A DNA stretch of 5,304 nucleotides from Candidatus Methylomirabilota bacterium (GTDB taxonomy: Bacteria > Methylomirabilota > Methylomirabilia > Methylomirabilales > Methylomirabilaceae), in the NCBI GenBank assembly GCA_016200385.1, contig JACQEV010000179.1:1-5304 (forward strand), written 5' to 3'. The position numbers and the translations under genes are program-made. The notes beneath the pieces were generated by a model. It was not told the DNA's origin. It ran no database searches and was given only the letters and a program-made list of their open reading frames with translations. Within the stretch, counting starts at the first letter, position 1. Each line of letters begins with the position of its first letter. Of this stretch, positions 1-5,166 are shown piece by piece.

Positions 1-200
1 GGGGCCGTCCTCATTGTAAACCGAGTCACTGAGCCAACCCCACTTTCCGTTCCAATTCCTTCAGCCGCATGGGCTCTCCCAGTGCGACCAGGCGATCCCC
101 CCTCGATCCTCTCGTCAGAGACCCGCCTGATCGCCACCACGATGACCACGAGTTGCTCACGCAGCCCCGAGTCGCGGAGCGGGACCCTCTCGCGGGGGGA
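1..200. other. No identifiable gene or element
   Basis: I read all six frames of this stretch. The open frames give proline-, arginine- and serine-rich peptides without recognisable motifs, as expected from GC-rich noncoding or shadow sequence. If the UPF0175-like remnant downstream is real, its lost N-terminal half may lie here. Confidence 0.5.
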
Positions 201-403
201 TTTGGGGGCGGACAACGACCTCTTCGAGCTGAAGCTCCAGCTTGAGGGAATACGGGGCTGGCAAATACGCTGAAGCAATGGGAATGGAGCGGCGGGAAAT
301 CATCCATTCACTGTCAAGGGACGGGGTCTCCCTCCAACTGTTCACCTTGACTCCGATAATCGGGAAGGAAACGCTGGTATTCTCCGGACATCAACGGCGA
401 TGA
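82..403 (+). pseudogene. Possible UPF0175-like antitoxin remnant, frame-shifted
   Basis: The clearest part is the frame from about 242 to the TGA at 401-403. It contains YGAGKYAEAMGMERREI followed by SLSRDGVSL. This falls in register with the C-terminal half of UPF0175 proteins (small helix-turn-helix-like proteins, often antitoxins), whose consensus runs GKAAELAGMSRREFLELLAERGVPV. The frame is closed upstream by a TGA at 230-232. The neighbouring frame (GTG at 82, stop after 270) carries DLFELKLQLE, which could join on if one G in the GAGGGA run near 244-248 is extra. No convincing N-terminal half is visible upstream of about 200, so this is either a decayed gene or a chance match. It converges on mgsA and would overlap its last ~90 bases. 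The family match comes from memory of the consensus, not from a search. Confidence 0.3.
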
Positions 404-784
404 GATCATGAGATCAGCGGACGCGCGGTTGCAGGCGACTGGAATGTTCCAGACTACAGCGACCCGCAGGAGGGCTTTCACATCAGGATCATGGGGCATC
501 GGTTTGAGGGGGTCCCAGAAAAAGATCAAGAAATCGATCTCCCCCTGTGCGATCTTCGCTCCGATTTGCTGGTCACCGCCCAACGCCCCGCTTTGGAGCT
601 TGATGATCTTGAGATCGAGCTCCTCCTCCAGCAGCTTGCCCGTTGTTCCTGTGGCATACAGCTCGTGCTGAGCCAGGAGGTCCCGATTAAAGCCTGCCCA
701 TTCCAGTAGATCTTGTTTCCTATTGTCGTGAGCGATGAGGGCAATCCTTTTTGCCGGCTTCATTCCCACCTCTTGGTCGTCCAT
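314..784 (-). CDS. mgsA: Methylglyoxal synthase
   Basis: Cytosolic enzyme that converts dihydroxyacetone phosphate to methylglyoxal and inorganic phosphate, a bypass of lower glycolysis that relieves phosphate limitation and sugar-phosphate build-up. The 156-residue product matches the usual length of about 150. Family motifs seen: AHDNRKQ (H19-D20), phosphate-site YATGTTG (43-49), SGALGGDQQ (65-73), FFWDPL (88-93) and [11 protein letters not shown] (97-107). The catalytic residues fall at the same numbers as in E. coli MgsA: D71, D91, H98 and D101. VWNIPVACN follows and the C-terminal IPDY is LPDY. Two starts are possible: ATG at 784-782 with GGAGG 11 bases upstream (796-800), or ATG at 763-761 (Met8) with GAGG 5 bases upstream (769-772). 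The family core starts right after Met8, so the shorter form would also work. It lies 260 bases downstream of a DJ-1/glyoxalase-III-like gene on the same strand. Confidence 0.95.
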   Translation of the reverse strand: MDDQEVGMKPAKRIALIAHDNRKQDLLEWAGFNRDLLAQHELYATGTTGKLLEEELDLKIIKLQSGALGGDQQIGAKIAQGEIDFLIFFWDPLKPMPHDPDVKALLRVAVVWNIPVACNRASADLMISSPLMSGEYQRFLPDYRSQGEQLEGDPVP

Positions 785-833
785 AAAGCTTTCTGCCTCC
801 TACCCGGCGACAACGGAGACGAACGCCATAACT

Positions 834-852
834 GCCATGGGATGGTCATGGC
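834..852 (-). promoter_or_regulatory. Hairpin in the mgsA leader region
   Basis: GCCATG (834-839) and CATGGC (847-852) form a perfect 6-bp stem with a 7-base loop, about 50 bases before the mgsA start. A competing perfect 6-bp stem uses CGCCAT (824-829) with ATGGCG (848-853), so the two cannot form together. There is no U-run, so neither looks like an intrinsic terminator. A regulatory role is only a possibility. Confidence 0.2.
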
Positions 853-889
853 GGGCGACTTGCTGGAACCTAGCCACTCCACTCTACGG

Positions 890-930
890 GGTCATTCCCA
901 GTGACTCCTGGAAGCCAAGGAATCTCGCTT
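890..930. repeat. Dispersed-repeat-like motif, copy 1 (divergent)
   Basis: GTCATTCCCAGTGACTCCTG followed by GAAGCCAAGGAATCTCG. Its outer ends (CATTCC...GGAAT) are inverted. It resembles the short intergenic repeats of the form TCATYCTGAG...GAAGGA found in many copies in several environmental bacterial genomes. Read on the minus strand it gives the familiar spurious peptide ARFLGFQESLGMT. It runs in the same orientation as the second copy at 993-1018. Copy number outside this window is unknown. Confidence 0.35.
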
Positions 931-992
931 TTGTAGGGGTGCTGCTTGCTGCGCCCTCTTCGAGCACGCCAGGTTCTTCAGTGCCGCGGCAG

Positions 993-1018
993 ATCATCCT
1001 GAGCGTATCGAAGGAGAC
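993..1018. repeat. Dispersed-repeat-like motif, copy 2
   Basis: ATCATCCTGAGCGTATCGAA followed by GGAGAC: TCCT and AGGA ends flank a GAGCG...CGA core. This is the recognisable TCATCCTGAGCG...CGAAGGA intergenic repeat type. Its minus-strand translation is the spurious peptide SFDTLRMI seen in automatic annotations. It lies 26 bases past the stop of the DJ-1 gene, between that gene and mgsA. Confidence 0.4.
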
Positions 1019-1044
1019 GGCTTCGGCAGCACAGGCCCTCCCTT

Positions 1045-1632
1045 TTACGGCTCGATCTTCGTGCCTAGCACGTCCAGGAACTTGCGTATCCACTCGGGAT
1101 GCCCCGGCCACGCTGCCGCTGTAACGAGGTTCCCGTCCGCATACGCATTGGAGTAGGTTTCGTTAACCTCCCCCCACTTGGCACCTGCCCGGATCACCTC
1201 GGGCTTGACGGCCGGATAGGCCGTGCAGCGCTTGCCCTCTATGACGCCAGCCGCCACCAACACTTGCGGGCCATGACAGAGAGAGGCAATGGGTTTGTTG
1301 GCCTTCGCAAAATGGCGGACGAAGTCCAACACCTTCTCGTTCAAGCGAAGATATTCCGGCGCGCGTCCTCCAGGAATGACCAACGCGTCATAGGCTTCGG
1401 GCTTGATTTCTTCAAAGTTGGCGTTGAGAGCGAAATTGTGGCCCCGCTTCTCGCTGTAGGTCTGGTCCCCCTCGAAGTCGTGGATGGCTGTCCGCACACT
1501 TTCCCCGGCCTTCTTCCCCGGGCAGACCGCGTGAACCGTGTGGCCCACCATCGTCAACATCTGGAATGGCACCATCGCCTCGTAGTCCTCAACGTAATCC
1601 CCCACGATCATCAGGATCTTCTTCTTAGCCAT
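1045..1632 (-). CDS. DJ-1/PfpI family protein, glyoxalase III-like (plant DJ-1d type)
   Basis: Cytosolic class I glutamine-amidotransferase-fold protein of 195 residues, the normal single-domain length. Numbering from the chosen start, the nucleophile elbow LCHG places C119-H120, and the acidic partner is E18 in [13 protein letters not shown]. Further motifs are [11 protein letters not shown] (33-43), [19 protein letters not shown] (49-67), [11 protein letters not shown] (85-95), CTAY and WPGHPEW near the end. These motifs are strikingly close to one half of the two-domain plant DJ-1d proteins, which have glutathione-independent glyoxalase III activity (methylglyoxal to lactate). Automatic pipelines would probably call it an intracellular protease (PfpI) or general stress protein. 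I chose ATG 1632-1630 because AAAGGAG sits 6 bases upstream; the ATG six bases earlier (1638) directly abuts that site. The next gene downstream makes methylglyoxal, which supports a detoxifying role by inference. Confidence 0.92.
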   Translation of the reverse strand: MAKKKILMIVGDYVEDYEAMVPFQMLTMVGHTVHAVCPGKKAGESVRTAIHDFEGDQTYSEKRGHNFALNANFEEIKPEAYDALVIPGGRAPEYLRLNEKVLDFVRHFAKANKPIASLCHGPQVLVAAGVIEGKRCTAYPAVKPEVIRAGAKWGEVNETYSNAYADGNLVTAAAWPGHPEWIRKFLDVLGTKIEP

Positions 1633-1638
1633 GTCCAT

Positions 1639-1645
1639 CTCCTTT
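1639..1645 (-). promoter_or_regulatory. Ribosome binding site of the DJ-1 gene
   Basis: On the minus strand AAAGGAG is followed by ATGGAC and then ATG. The 6-base spacing points to the second ATG (1632-1630) as the true start, because the first ATG touches the Shine-Dalgarno sequence. Confidence 0.75.
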
Positions 1646-1751
1646 CATTCAATTTGGGTTCTGAAGAGCTCAGCCTCTTAAAACAATGCCTCTTCGGAAT
1701 GGTTTCACAAGCTGACAATGCTTCATTTGCCGCGCCGAACAATCCAAGTCC

Positions 1752-1767
1752 GTGAGCCTATGCTCAC
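1752..1767. promoter_or_regulatory. Perfect palindrome GTGAGC-CTAT-GCTCAC
   Basis: A 6-bp perfect inverted repeat with a 4-base loop lies in the 212-base spacer between the second oxidase-like gene and the DJ-1 gene. No T-run follows on the minus strand, so it is not a standard intrinsic terminator. It could be an operator for the DJ-1 gene or a weak 3'-end hairpin of the upstream operon. The half-sites resemble GTGA/TCAC of CRP/FNR-type sites, but the 8-base gap between GTGA and TCAC does not match the CRP 6-base spacing. Confidence 0.3.
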
Positions 1768-1844
1768 TTATTCGCTTGCCTAAATCCAATCCACCAATAG
1801 GGAGAAGAGAGGAAAAGTCAAACCCTCCACGAGACCCGAATAAT

Positions 1845-2927
1845 TTACTGTTGAGTCCTTGGGACATTAGCCAGGGCGAACTTCCACACCATCCAGGCGA
1901 TGGCGGCGATGCCGCAGAGCAAGATTAGCACGAATAGCGCAAAGATAGCCATCTGAGGTTGGATGGCGAGCTTCGCGGGATCGAACTCGGAGGCCAGATA
2001 GGCAGCGCGCAGGCGGTCCCGAATAACGACCATCAGAGCGACCGTGCCGAGGATCGCGGTAGTTCCAAAGGCAAGCCAGCGTTGAATCGTCAAGAGCGAG
2101 ATGACCGCCAGGCTCAGAGCAACAATCAGCAATCCCGTTTCGACAGTTCCCCCGCCGAGGAAGAGGCTCCGAATCGAGGCTGGGAGCGACGCGAGAAACC
2201 AGAAGCCGACAGCGAACTGAAGCCATGTGGCGGCAACAAACCAGCGCAGCCCGTATTGCCTGACCCATGTCCCGAAGGCGGTGTCAGCTCTCGCCTTTAC
2301 CGCTCCCAAGATGGCGATCCCCAAGCCGGACAGAGCAAGAGAGGCCACAAACATATGCAGGAACCTGGGAAGAACCGTCGGCTCAGCGAGGCCCAACTGC
2401 ATCCCAGAGCGCCCCGCCTTGTAAAGCGCCCCCCATCGAGCCGGGGTCAGCATCAGGACCATGTTGCTGGTGAAGAGAAGGCCGATGATGATGAAAAGGG
2501 CGGCGCTGGCCAACGTGACCCAAACGGCCCGTCGGCCGAGCCTCTCGAACTGGAACGAGTGCCAGTAGTAGCCGTAATAGCCGACTAACATCATCCCGAC
2601 GATGGACAGCCACGGCCAGGCCATCAGGATCGAAGAGCTAAAGAAGAGCGGGCCAAAGACTACCTGGAGGAACAGGAGCGGCGCGATCCCCAGGGTAATG
2701 GTGAACGCCACAACCACCGGCAGCAGGCGGGCCGTTGCCTGGGCCAGTCTCCGATGCCGGTCATCGCGGCGACCGAGGAATTCTGAAATCACCGTCAAGC
2801 TCCCGCCCCCCATCAACAGGCTCATCGGCAACAGGTGGAGGAACAGGGTGAATACCAGGAGCCCCTCCAGCAGCCAGGCCGGCGCCGGGAGCGGGATCGG
2901 GTCAGGGCTAGGAATAAGTGGGTTCAC
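1845..2927 (-). CDS. CydA-like membrane protein, second subunit of a bd-type oxidase-like complex
   Basis: Integral membrane protein of 360 residues with about nine helices, roughly 17-42, 66-91, 96-120, 134-158, 187-210, 228-247, 262-283, 285-302 and 325-350. It is an end-to-end paralogue of the cytochrome c-fused protein encoded just upstream. Shared elements are the TM1 pattern His-N8-Gly-Gly-Gly (H31), LTPxRW (160-164), PRFLHMFVASLALSGL (187-202), a LPASIRSLFLGG segment matching IPPLAREISMGD, and RDRLRAAY (303-310) in the place of the bd GRQPW region. H31 aligns with E. coli CydA His19 and H191 with His186. The Glu pair of CydA helix 3 is not seen, and Asp304 stands where Glu445 would be. 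It has no haem c motif and no Q-loop. Translation starts at GTG (2927-2925), overlapping the upstream TGA by four bases (GTGA), so coupling is likely. Its role is inferred: haem-bearing or structural partner (CydA'/CydB-like). Confidence 0.75.
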   Translation of the reverse strand: MNPLIPSPDPIPLPAPAWLLEGLLVFTLFLHLLPMSLLMGGGSLTVISEFLGRRDDRHRRLAQATARLLPVVVAFTITLGIAPLLFLQVVFGPLFFSSSILMAWPWLSIVGMMLVGYYGYYWHSFQFERLGRRAVWVTLASAALFIIIGLLFTSNMVLMLTPARWGALYKAGRSGMQLGLAEPTVLPRFLHMFVASLALSGLGIAILGAVKARADTAFGTWVRQYGLRWFVAATWLQFAVGFWFLASLPASIRSLFLGGGTVETGLLIVALSLAVISLLTIQRWLAFGTTAILGTVALMVVIRDRLRAAYLASEFDPAKLAIQPQMAIFALFVLILLCGIAAIAWMVWKFALANVPRTQQ

Positions 2928-4288
2928 TGATCTGCCGTCTGTGCACCACCCATCGCCACGGCGATCGGCGGCACTGTCCGCTGAGCCAACGGTTCGGTGA
3001 TCGGCGGGACCTTGGGGTTTAGGTCGGCCAACCAGGCCGCCAGGGCCCGGCGTTCAGCGTCGGTCCCCATAAACGGCGGCATGAATCCTTTCAGCTCGCT
3101 CAGGTGCTGAAGCTGAAAGTCGATGAACTCCTCCCGCCATCCTTTCACGGCAAACCGCATCCCGTTGAACCCGTTGATCGTGTGGCAACTGGCGCACTGG
3201 ATCTCATACAGGTTCCGACCCACCTCCAGGCGATTATCCTCTCTCACCTCCCTGGTGGTCACCCACTTGGCCGCTTGAAGGGCGCCGTCGTGCTCGATGA
3301 TCTCCTGATCCCGCCTGGTGATGCCGTTACTGTACATGTACCCGTAGATGACGTACGGCTTGCGTACCGCCTCGCGCACCCACTCCGTCACGCCGGTGAC
3401 CGATAGCCCGACCAATGCCAGCATGAAGGCAAACGGGAGAGTGAAGTGTTGTGGCCGCTGGTACGGTCCGAAGAACGTGAAGACGAATAGGACCGCCGAC
3501 AGCGCGATCGACAGGCCGGCGAAGATCGTGACGGCCGGCGAATCGCCCATCGAGATTTCCCGAGCTAGCGGCGGGATCTGCGAGATATACCAGGCGCCGG
3601 CTAGCGGAAGGACCAGTGAAGCCGGCAAGAGCCACGTCGCAGCAAACCGAACCATCTTCGCTTTCAGCTTCCGCTCGGGGATCGCTCCGGCGGTGACCAA
3701 ACCGTAGAGGCCGGCCAGAGCGAGACAGGCCATCGTCCGGATGATGAGGGAGGGGATCGCTGTTGGATTCCAGAAGGCGTGCCAGAACTCACGGGTCATG
3801 AGCCAGCGCCCAGGCGTGAGCATGAAGGTGAGAATGCCGTTGATCATGAACAGACTGAGCCAGGCGGCAATAAAATAGATCCAGCCGACGATCAGATGGG
3901 TGTGTCGGTCCAGGCGGTCCCAGCCATAGTAATAGACAAACGCGGCGACAATCTCGACGGCGAAGAAGACCCATTCGATCGCCCAGGCCCAGACAAAGAC
4001 GTGAAGCAGGGTTGAGGTGGCCGCGGGGCTGACAAGGCCGATGCTCCACCAGATCCCTACCCCGCTGACCGCTCCGAAGACCAGGACCACCAGGACGAAA
4101 AAGAAAGAGTGAGACTTGACGTACTCGAGGGCGGCGGGATCGTTCTCGCGGTACGCCTTCCGCTCTGCCAGCACCAGATACAGGCCGCCGCCGATGGCGA
4201 AGTGAGAGACGAATACGTGCAGGATCGAGATGATCCCGATCAGCATTCCTCCACCGATCTGCGGAATCTCCCAGACAAGGTAATTCAT
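2924..4288 (-). CDS. Cytochrome bd-superfamily (CydA-like) protein with C-terminal cytochrome c domain
   Basis: Membrane protein of 454 residues: about eight helices (14-40, 58-82, 93-120, 131-156, 178-202, 213-235, 252-273, 282-302), then a soluble domain with one haem c site CASCH (365-369) and a likely Met ligand in GFMPPF (M403), presumably periplasmic. The membrane part follows CydA: H24 matches His19; AIEW...AVE...GWDRL (103-126) matches the Glu99/Glu107 region, with E112 exactly ten residues before GWDRL as in E. coli; WNPTA (173-177) matches NPVAQ; E306-x-x-R309-K-P-Y matches Glu445-x-x-GRQPW. Missing are the Q-loop and the low-spin b558 ligands (His186 is R184; no Met at the 393 position). 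This suits a bd relative that takes electrons from cytochrome c rather than quinol, as described for the OR-C/OR-N branches; O2 as substrate is inferred. It starts at ATG with no clear Shine-Dalgarno and is coupled to the next gene. Confidence 0.85.
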   Translation of the reverse strand: MNYLVWEIPQIGGGMLIGIISILHVFVSHFAIGGGLYLVLAERKAYRENDPAALEYVKSHSFFFVLVVLVFGAVSGVGIWWSIGLVSPAATSTLLHVFVWAWAIEWVFFAVEIVAAFVYYYGWDRLDRHTHLIVGWIYFIAAWLSLFMINGILTFMLTPGRWLMTREFWHAFWNPTAIPSLIIRTMACLALAGLYGLVTAGAIPERKLKAKMVRFAATWLLPASLVLPLAGAWYISQIPPLAREISMGDSPAVTIFAGLSIALSAVLFVFTFFGPYQRPQHFTLPFAFMLALVGLSVTGVTEWVREAVRKPYVIYGYMYSNGITRRDQEIIEHDGALQAAKWVTTREVREDNRLEVGRNLYEIQCASCHTINGFNGMRFAVKGWREEFIDFQLQHLSELKGFMPPFMGTDAERRALAAWLADLNPKVPPITEPLAQRTVPPIAVAMGGAQTADQ

Positions 4289-4413
4289 CGCGTGCTAGCC
4301 CACAGCCCTCACGGTGTTCTCAGCCGGTTGCTATGGAGGAGTCGAGGAAAGATGTCGAGGGAATTCATGACCTTTTACAGATGGTCAACACCGGCTGCCC
4401 TTGCGAGGCCGGT
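4289..4413. other. Spacer between the DUF2231 gene and the oxidase-like gene
   Basis: This 125-base spacer holds CAGCCGG (4321-4327) and its reverse complement CCGGCTG (4391-4397), 63 bases apart, which could close a long-range stem in the transcript. I see no intrinsic terminator and no strong promoter, so read-through from the DUF2231 gene is possible. Confidence 0.35.
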
Positions 4414-4863
4414 CTAACCGACGTTGACGCCCTGACGAAACACGAGCTCGCCACCGTACCAGCCAGTGACGCCGACCAGGATCAGCCCGGCCAGGGCCGC
4501 GAGTATCGAGAGAATCCGCAACCCAGTTGGGACTGCTTGCATGCGATATTTCCATCGCTCGACAATTTGCAGCAGCAGGAAGAGCCCATAACTTCCAGCG
4601 GTAAAGAAAGCAAGATTCCGGTGCTGGACGATCATGCGGCCGGTTTTATCGGTTAGGCTGATCCCTTCGGCATCCTCTAAACCAGCCCAGATGGCAAGTC
4701 CCATGACAACCCCCGCCAAGATCAGAAGATGAAACCCGGTTCGCCGCAACGCCTGACGCCTAAAGACGAGCCCGACAAATTCGAACAGAACGCTGGCCAC
4801 TGCAAAGCCCACGACGAAATGAACAACGGGGGGATGCAACGGGCTGATCTTGAAGCCAAACAT
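4414..4863 (-). CDS. DUF2231 family four-helix membrane protein
   Basis: Small integral membrane protein of 149 residues with four predicted helices (about 12-34, 43-62, 84-102 and 115-136). The family signature is clear: LHPPVVHFVVG at 9-19 (usual form HPxxVHFPIG), a mid-protein MIVQHRNLAFF (77-87) and the C-terminal GWYGGELVFRQGVNV (134-148). The biochemical function of DUF2231 is not established as far as I know; members often sit near cytochrome genes. H10, H15 and H81 lie at helix ends and could bind haem or a metal, which is an inference. The start is well supported: GGAG (4869-4872) lies 5 bases before the ATG. The gene precedes the bd-like pair on the same strand with a 125-base gap, which suggests a shared transcript and possibly an accessory or assembly role. 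Confidence 0.88.
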   Translation of the reverse strand: MFGFKISPLHPPVVHFVVGFAVASVLFEFVGLVFRRQALRRTGFHLLILAGVVMGLAIWAGLEDAEGISLTDKTGRMIVQHRNLAFFTAGSYGLFLLLQIVERWKYRMQAVPTGLRILSILAALAGLILVGVTGWYGGELVFRQGVNVG

Positions 4864-4868
4864 CGCGT

Positions 4869-4872
4869 CTCC
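4869..4872 (-). promoter_or_regulatory. Ribosome binding site of the DUF2231 gene
   Basis: GGAG on the minus strand, 5 bases before the ATG at 4863-4861. It supports this start for the first gene of the putative operon. Confidence 0.6.
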
Positions 4873-4882
4873 AGAGGTTAAC

Positions 4883-4911
4883 AGTTTACGGTTGGCTGTT
4901 CATAGAAGCAA
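4883..4911 (-). promoter_or_regulatory. Possible sigma-70-type promoter before the DUF2231 gene
   Basis: On the minus strand TTGCTT (4911-4906) and TAAACT (4888-4883) are separated by 17 bases. The match to TTGACA/TATAAT is only partial (about 3/6 and 4/6). It would start transcription near 4876, giving a leader of about 13 bases that still contains the GGAG. This is a weak candidate chosen mainly for spacing and position. Confidence 0.25.
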
Positions 4912-5002
4912 AGAGGCTTCATAGTAGCCCTGAAAGCGTTCAGAGTTCATAGAATAAACAGGCATGTGAGATCGCGGCTCACCATGAACTCTGAACTATG
5001 AA
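4899..5002. repeat. TTCATAG repeats and 13-bp inverted repeat with nested hairpin
   Basis: GTTCAGAGTTCAT (4938-4950) is perfectly inverted as ATGAACTCTGAAC (4984-4996). Between the arms lies a second inverted pair, GTGAG (4966-4970) and CTCAC (4978-4982). Direct copies of TTCATAG occur at 4899-4905, 4918-4924 and 4946-4952, and an inverted copy CTATGAA at 4996-5002. A small GAAGC-AAAGAG-GCTTC hairpin lies at 4905-4920. The block is less GC-rich than its surroundings and sits upstream of the DUF2231 gene. It may be a dispersed repeat, an operator array, or a transcript structure; the sequence does not decide. Confidence 0.6.
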
Positions 5003-5009
5003 CCCCGTC

Positions 5010-5166
5010 GCCTACTGTGAACTGCGAGTCCGTGCTAGGGCGAGGCTACCAAAAGGATTACGGAGGGGCAAGCGCTTTTGTTTATGGCGACATTGCCGTT
5101 CCGCGCGATCACGACCACTGCCATAAGGGACGCCGCTCGCATTCGGCGCATCAAGGTGGAACAGCA
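5010..5166. other. Intergenic sequence, no gene recognised
   Basis: Together with the repeat block this forms a 303-base gap between the transporter and the DUF2231 gene. Apart from the hairpin at 5131-5148 I see no RNA gene, mobile element or convincing coding sequence here. A plus-strand open frame at 5017-5277 has no recognisable motif and overlaps the real transporter end. Confidence 0.5.
5131..5148 (-). terminator. Weak hairpin after the transporter gene
   Basis: CGCCG (5131-5135) and CGGCG (5144-5148) form a 5-bp GC stem with an 8-base loop, 18 bases past the transporter stop codon on the minus strand. Only TCCCTTA follows, not a proper U-run, so this is at best a weak terminator or an mRNA 3'-end hairpin. 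Confidence 0.25.

Noticed and set aside
884..1111. Minus-strand 75-codon frame
   Set aside because: Its peptide (SFDTLRMI, ARFLGFQESLGMT) is the known spurious translation of intergenic repeats and it overlaps the 3' end of the DJ-1 gene.
1045..1632. Intracellular protease PfpI
   Set aside because: The fold family is shared, but the motifs are closest to DJ-1d glyoxalase-type proteins, and the methylglyoxal synthase neighbour favours a detoxifying role over proteolysis.
1099..1755. Plus-strand open frame of 218 codons
   Set aside because: It runs antisense through the well-supported DJ-1 gene, has no recognisable motif, and its length is explained by codon bias of the minus-strand gene.
1670..1867. 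Minus-strand 65-codon frame after the second oxidase-like gene
   Set aside because: No Shine-Dalgarno, no motif, overlaps the end of the real gene and runs through the palindrome.
1959..2588. Plus-strand open frame of 209 codons
   Set aside because: It is antisense to the hydrophobic CydA-like protein; the product is highly polar and low in complexity, the usual mirror image of a membrane-protein gene.
2924..4288. NarI-, NrfD- or bc1-type cytochrome b fused to cytochrome c
   Set aside because: The GWDRL, NPTA and E-x-x-R-x-P-Y landmarks follow the order of cytochrome bd subunit I, not the four-His pattern of bc1 cytochrome b or the NarI/NrfD patterns.
4965..4982. CRP-type site TGTGA...TCAC
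   Set aside because: The gap between TGTGA and TCAC is 9 bases instead of 6, so it does not fit the CRP consensus.
4899..5002. CRISPR array
   Set aside because: The repeated unit is only 7 bases with irregular spacing and one copy inverted; there is no repeat-spacer periodicity and no cas gene.
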